64,000 nucleotides of DNA from Fundicoccus culcitae. GTDB taxonomy: Bacteria > Bacillota > Bacilli > Lactobacillales > Aerococcaceae. The notes below the pieces were generated by a model. It did not search any database. It was not told where the DNA came from and worked only from the letters and a program-made list of their open reading frames with translations. This document shows, piece after piece, positions 61,056-64,000 of the stretch (the first letter of the stretch is position 1; each line of letters starts with the position of its first letter). Position numbers and translations under genes: made by a program. The stretch is taken from contig NZ_CP102453.1 of NCBI RefSeq assembly GCF_024661895.1, positions 868,001-932,000 of the forward strand, read 5' to 3'.

Positions 61056-61275
61056 ACACTTCGACCTCCTCATTTAATTTATTAAGAATCAACTTACCAT
61101 CAGCATTTGTGATTTCTTTGAACCATTCGGATAAGAAAAACTTCTCGCAAGAAATCAAATGACGGTTGGCAGCTTCACTATTAGGATTTCTCTTCAATTG
61201 TCTACAAGCACTTCGATAGTCTTTGACAGCTTGTAATACAATCGCATGAGCTAATCGTTCGTAAGGGTTTTGCAT
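61045..61275 (-). CDS. Small conserved phage protein, unrecognised
   Basis: This 76-residue helical protein (MQNPYERLAHAIVLQAVKDY, RSACRQLKRNPNSEAANRHL, FFLSEWFKEITNADGKLIL) is of a type often seen between the SNF2 helicase and the late regulator in Firmicutes phages. The name of the family is not known to me. Its ATG shares one base with the helicase stop codon (TAATG), and its 3' end overlaps the late-regulator gene. Confidence 0.7.
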   Translation of the reverse strand: MQNPYERLAHAIVLQAVKDYRSACRQLKRNPNSEAANRHLISCEKFFLSEWFKEITNADGKLILNKLNEEVEVFDT

Positions 61276-62624
61276 TAACTCACCTCCATGTCTGCTTTTA
61301 CCGCATCAATCAAGGCATTTTGACCTTTGCTTTTATTTTCCAAAGCTTTAAGCACGTATTCATCCAAGGTGTTCTTGGCTATGATATGGTGAACGACCAC
61401 ACTCTCGGTTTGACCTTGCCGATATAATCTCGCATTCGTTTGTTCGTATAATTCTAAGGACCATGTTAAAGTGAACCACACAATCGTTGAACCACCTGAT
61501 TGTAAGTTCAAACCATGTCCCGCACTGGCTGGATGAATCACTGCCACTGGAATTGCTCCCTTATTCCAATCTCTAAAATCCTGTTTACTTTTAAGTTCTC
61601 TCACATCGAACCGTTCCTTGATTCGGAGAAGTTCATGCTTGTACCAATAAATAAGAAGGAGTGGTTTTCCATTCGCACCCTCGATTAAATCTTCCAAAGC
61701 ATCTAACTTTTTATCATGAAGATGAATTGACTCACGTTCTTCCCCATACACGCTACCACTAGCCATCTGAAGTAACTTGCCAGAGAGCACTGCAGCATTG
61801 ACTGCATCAATTTCTTTGTCTCCCAAGGTCACCAACATATCTTTTTTGAGTTGATCATAAGTAGCTTGTTCTTTATTAGATAGTTCAACACCTACTTGAT
61901 TCATCACTAGCTCTGGCATATCCAGATAGTCTTCTGCTTTCATGGAAACAGTAATATCTCCAATTTTTTCATAGATAGCTTCTTCAGCACCAAGACGTAA
62001 CTTGTATGAATAGATAATCATGCCATTCCGTTTATCGGGTTCAAAGTATGTGTTTCGATAATGGGTAATAAATCGTCCCAGACGTTCACCTTTATCAAGA
62101 ATTCTAAAAGGAGCCCATAAGTCCATCAACCCATTACTCGACGGGGTTCCAGTTAGCCCTACCATCCGTCTGATGAATGGTCTAACTTGGACTAATGCTT
62201 TGAATCGTTTCGCAGTATGTGATTTGAAGCTAGACAATTCATCAATCACAACCATATCGAAATCAAATGGAAGCTCAGTTTTATTAACCAACCAATCAAC
62301 ATTCTCGCGGTTAATAAAATAGATATCCGCTTTCTGCTTCAATGCAAGGGTTCGTTCTTTCGCACTGCCAATGACCGTTGAATAATTGAGTAACTTTAGG
62401 TGTTCCCATTTATCACACTCATCTGGCCAAGTGTCTCTTGCGACTCGAATCGGTGCAATAATTAATACCTTCTTAACTTCAAAGGAATCAAACATCAAAT
62501 TGTGAATTGCAGATAAGGTAATCACTGTTTTCCCTAAACCCATTTGTAGGAATAAGGCACTCACTTCATGCCTTTCAATGTAATCAATCATCGCTGCTTG
62601 ATAAGGATAAGGGTTAAACTTCAT
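61275..62624 (-). CDS. Phage SNF2-type DEAD/DEAH helicase
   Basis: This 449-residue superfamily 2 ATPase has Walker A MGLGKT at 28-33, the DE box written DELS at 128-131, LTGTPSSN at 157-164, and motifs V/VI near the C-terminus (ASAGHGLNLQSGGSTIVWFT, QTNARLYRQGQTESVVVHHI). It is the compact SNF2 core without extra domains, as common in replication modules of Firmicutes phages. It overlaps the VRR-NUC gene by 11 bases, so the two are translationally coupled, perhaps acting together on replication or recombination intermediates. Confidence 0.93.
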   Translation of the reverse strand: MKFNPYPYQAAMIDYIERHEVSALFLQMGLGKTVITLSAIHNLMFDSFEVKKVLIIAPIRVARDTWPDECDKWEHLKLLNYSTVIGSAKERTLALKQKADIYFINRENVDWLVNKTELPFDFDMVVIDELSSFKSHTAKRFKALVQVRPFIRRMVGLTGTPSSNGLMDLWAPFRILDKGERLGRFITHYRNTYFEPDKRNGMIIYSYKLRLGAEEAIYEKIGDITVSMKAEDYLDMPELVMNQVGVELSNKEQATYDQLKKDMLVTLGDKEIDAVNAAVLSGKLLQMASGSVYGEERESIHLHDKKLDALEDLIEGANGKPLLLIYWYKHELLRIKERFDVRELKSKQDFRDWNKGAIPVAVIHPASAGHGLNLQSGGSTIVWFTLTWSLELYEQTNARLYRQGQTESVVVHHIIAKNTLDEYVLKALENKSKGQNALIDAVKADMEVS

Positions 62625-62910
62625 TGGCTGTCACCTCCTCAATGATAAAATTTATTTGTTTTAAACTATCCAGCACATAGCATTGAAACCCTAACTGTTT
62701 CAAATCGTTCATTCGCTTCACTTGGATAGGTCTAGGTTTTATGCCAGGTCTCTTCACTTCTACAAAAGCAAACTTCCCTCTAGGTAATAAAAGTAACCGA
62801 TCGGGTAAGCCCGTCATGCTTGTTGTATTTATTTTTATACATAACCCGCCGTGTGCTTTCACAGCTTTTACCAAATGTTCTTCAATTTTATATTCACTTA
62901 TTTTTTGCAT
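62614..62910 (-). CDS. VRR-NUC domain nuclease
   Basis: This 98-residue stand-alone VRR-NUC protein is a Holliday-junction-type nuclease of the PD-(D/E)xK superfamily. Motifs are E10/E11 in the first helix, GLPD at 34-37, and the VEVK strand with E51 and K53. GAGGAG lies at ideal distance from the ATG. It is typically paired with SNF2 helicases in phages, as here. Confidence 0.94.
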   Translation of the reverse strand: MQKISEYKIEEHLVKAVKAHGGLCIKINTTSMTGLPDRLLLLPRGKFAFVEVKRPGIKPRPIQVKRMNDLKQLGFQCYVLDSLKQINFIIEEVTANEV

Positions 62911-62947
62911 GTTAACTCCTCATTGATAAACGTTGATTTAATAACAT

Positions 62948-63047
62948 TAGTGGAAGCTGTGTAAGCTGCATATATAACTTATATATAGTGTTTTATTTTT
63001 TTATCTATATGAAAAACTCCTATATATAGGTTCCACAGCCTCCACTA
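62948..63047. repeat. 14-bp inverted repeat with a 72-base AT-rich core, between primase and VRR-NUC genes
   Basis: TAGTGGAAGCTGTG (62948-62961) and CACAGCCTCCACTA (63034-63047) are inverted copies with one mismatch. The core is very AT-rich with ATATATAACTTATATATA and the perfect 12-bp palindrome CCTATATATAGG (63019-63030). No gene fills the 156-base gap. It could be part of the replication origin or a regulatory hairpin. Confidence 0.6.
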
Positions 63048-63066
63048 TCGTTGATATCATCATGTT

Positions 63067-64000
63067 TTAAGAAAATTCTGAATTTAACTTCAATCCTTGG
63101 ATGTAATTTCCATCACTCCGACGTCGACGAACAAAGCCCTCAGTTGAAAGTGCTGCATAAAAATCAGTGGTACTTCGAGCATATTCACCTGTTCTAAAAC
63201 AGAAAGCTCGATATTCTTCATACAAAGGGCCAGACTTCTCCATAAACGTAGTATCTAACTCACAACATTCATTGAGGAATTGCCCCAACCAATCATTACT
63301 TTCTTTATAATCCTCAATGGCATCCCGTACCTTTTGAGGAAGAGATATCTTGAAGTCTGAAGCAATTACCTTTTTCGCCCCTTCAATCATCCATGACAAG
63401 ATGGCTCCGCCCGCTTCATGGTATAGATGGTCGCCATAATTCTTCACATCACTGCGCCCTTCTATTTTTGCTTCAAATGGAATCACGACTAATCGTCGCC
63501 AAGTTCCACGGTCAATGGCACCGACCTTTGGTAGATGATTCGTGTAAAGGACTAAGGTATGACTTGGGACAAAGCTAAATGGTGACTTGTACTTCTTCTC
63601 AGCAAAGATTTCATCGGTGGAACAAAGCTGTTTAACGATTGAGGTATTCAGTCGCATCCCTTCTTGAAGCTCGGCAGAGATGAGTAGACGTTTGCCTTTA
63701 GCTTCTGCCAATTCTGGTTTCACATTTCTTCGGTTATTGACCGTTAATACATCCGCTGATAAATTCCCACCATAGTTTCCTAGGATACGTGAGATGGTAT
63801 TCCAAAACGTCGACTTCCCGTTACGACCATCGCCATAAGCAATAATCAAGGCTTCGACATATACTTTTCCAATAATTGAAAGGCCAACGATTTGTTGTAC
63901 ATAGTCAATTAACTCTGTATCACCCAGAAAGAACGTGTCCAAGGCATCTAACCAAATCTTTAAGTTTTCTTTCCCCGAATCGACTGTCGTTTGTTTCGTA
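63067..64000 (-). CDS. Phage D5/P4-type primase-helicase, C-terminal part (5' end off the window)
   Basis: This is the SF3 helicase portion of a phage primase-helicase that initiates replication. The Walker A motif GDGRNGKST is clear, followed by the stretch GGNLSADVLTVNNRRNVKPE, Walker B-like LLISAELQEGMRLN, and the sensor stretch LYTNHLPKVGAIDRGTWRRL, typical of the family. A winged-helix C-terminal domain ends the protein (YEEYRAFCFRTGEYARSTTD). The frame stays open to the window edge (KENLKIWLDAL before a TTG that is not a real start), so the N-terminal part lies beyond 64000. Confidence 0.93.
   Translation of the reverse strand, partial: TKQTTVDSGKENLKIWLDALDTFFLGDTELIDYVQQIVGLSIIGKVYVEALIIAYGDGRNGKSTFWNTISRILGNYGGNLSADVLTVNNRRNVKPELAEAKGKRLLISAELQEGMRLNTSIVKQLCSTDEIFAEKKYKSPFSFVPSHTLVLYTNHLPKVGAIDRGTWRRLVVIPFEAKIEGRSDVKNYGDHLYHEAGGAILSWMIEGAKKVIASDFKISLPQKVRDAIEDYKESNDWLGQFLNECCELDTTFMEKSGPLYEEYRAFCFRTGEYARSTTDFYAALSTEGFVRRRRSDGNYIQGLKLNSEFS

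Larger units (their letters stand above)
33208..64000 (-). mobile_element. Prophage with serine integrases (right end off the window)
   Basis: A continuous minus-strand set of phage modules is present: replication, packaging, HK97-type head, siphovirus-type tail with tape measure, lysis and integration. Integrase genes follow the lysis genes, as in several siphoviruses of Firmicutes that use serine integrases. The morphogenesis set looks intact. The attachment sites were not identified; the left one should lie near 33130-33210. The lysogeny-control genes (repressor, antirepressor) are not in the window and should lie beyond 64000. Confidence 0.95.

Overview
The window looks like the chromosome of a low-GC Gram-positive bacterium of the order Lactobacillales. 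The signs are strong AGGAGG-type ribosome binding sites, low GC by eye, a hom-thrC-thrB operon, KtrAB, a carbohydrate ABC operon without its own ATPase, and Firmicutes-type phage genes. A family such as Aerococcaceae or Carnobacteriaceae would fit, but the sequence alone does not settle it.

Layout. (1) 1-7161: a type I restriction-modification operon on the minus strand (Phd-like gene, hsdM, hsdS, hsdR; hsdR runs off the left edge) behind a near-consensus promoter. (2) 7579-9758: a small cassette of a tryptophanyl-tRNA synthetase and a serine recombinase, bracketed by 15-bp direct repeats and abutting the 3' end of an rRNA methyltransferase gene. (3) 9814-31119: ordinary chromosome (RlmCD-type methyltransferase, sugar ABC importer, FAD reductase, AlkD-like protein, KtrAB, thioesterase, threonine operon, ABC exporter). 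It contains several decayed genes. Two perfectly periodic tandem arrays (41 bp and 31 bp) lie at the two ends of the threonine operon. (4) 31289-33129: a DUF5677-like gene and a SAM-I riboswitch controlling an unrecognised 105-residue protein. (5) 33208-64000: a prophage, entirely on the minus strand and running off the right edge.

The prophage reads from right to left in transcription order: primase-helicase, VRR-NUC nuclease, SNF2 helicase, sigma-like late regulator, HNH nuclease, small terminase, a SAM synthetase plus two DNA methyltransferases, small accessory genes, large terminase, portal, ClpP-type protease, capsid, connectors, tail tube, tail chaperones, tape measure, tail tip, holin, amidase, and finally three overlapping serine recombinase genes. 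A 659-codon gene with its own putative promoter and a strong terminator is inserted between the tail chaperones and the tape measure. It has a membrane anchor, a candidate PD-(D/E)xK-like nuclease motif and a long glycine-rich hydrophobic tail, and is the best candidate here for an undescribed phage-borne system.

All function calls come from reading motifs, lengths and gene order. No database search was possible.
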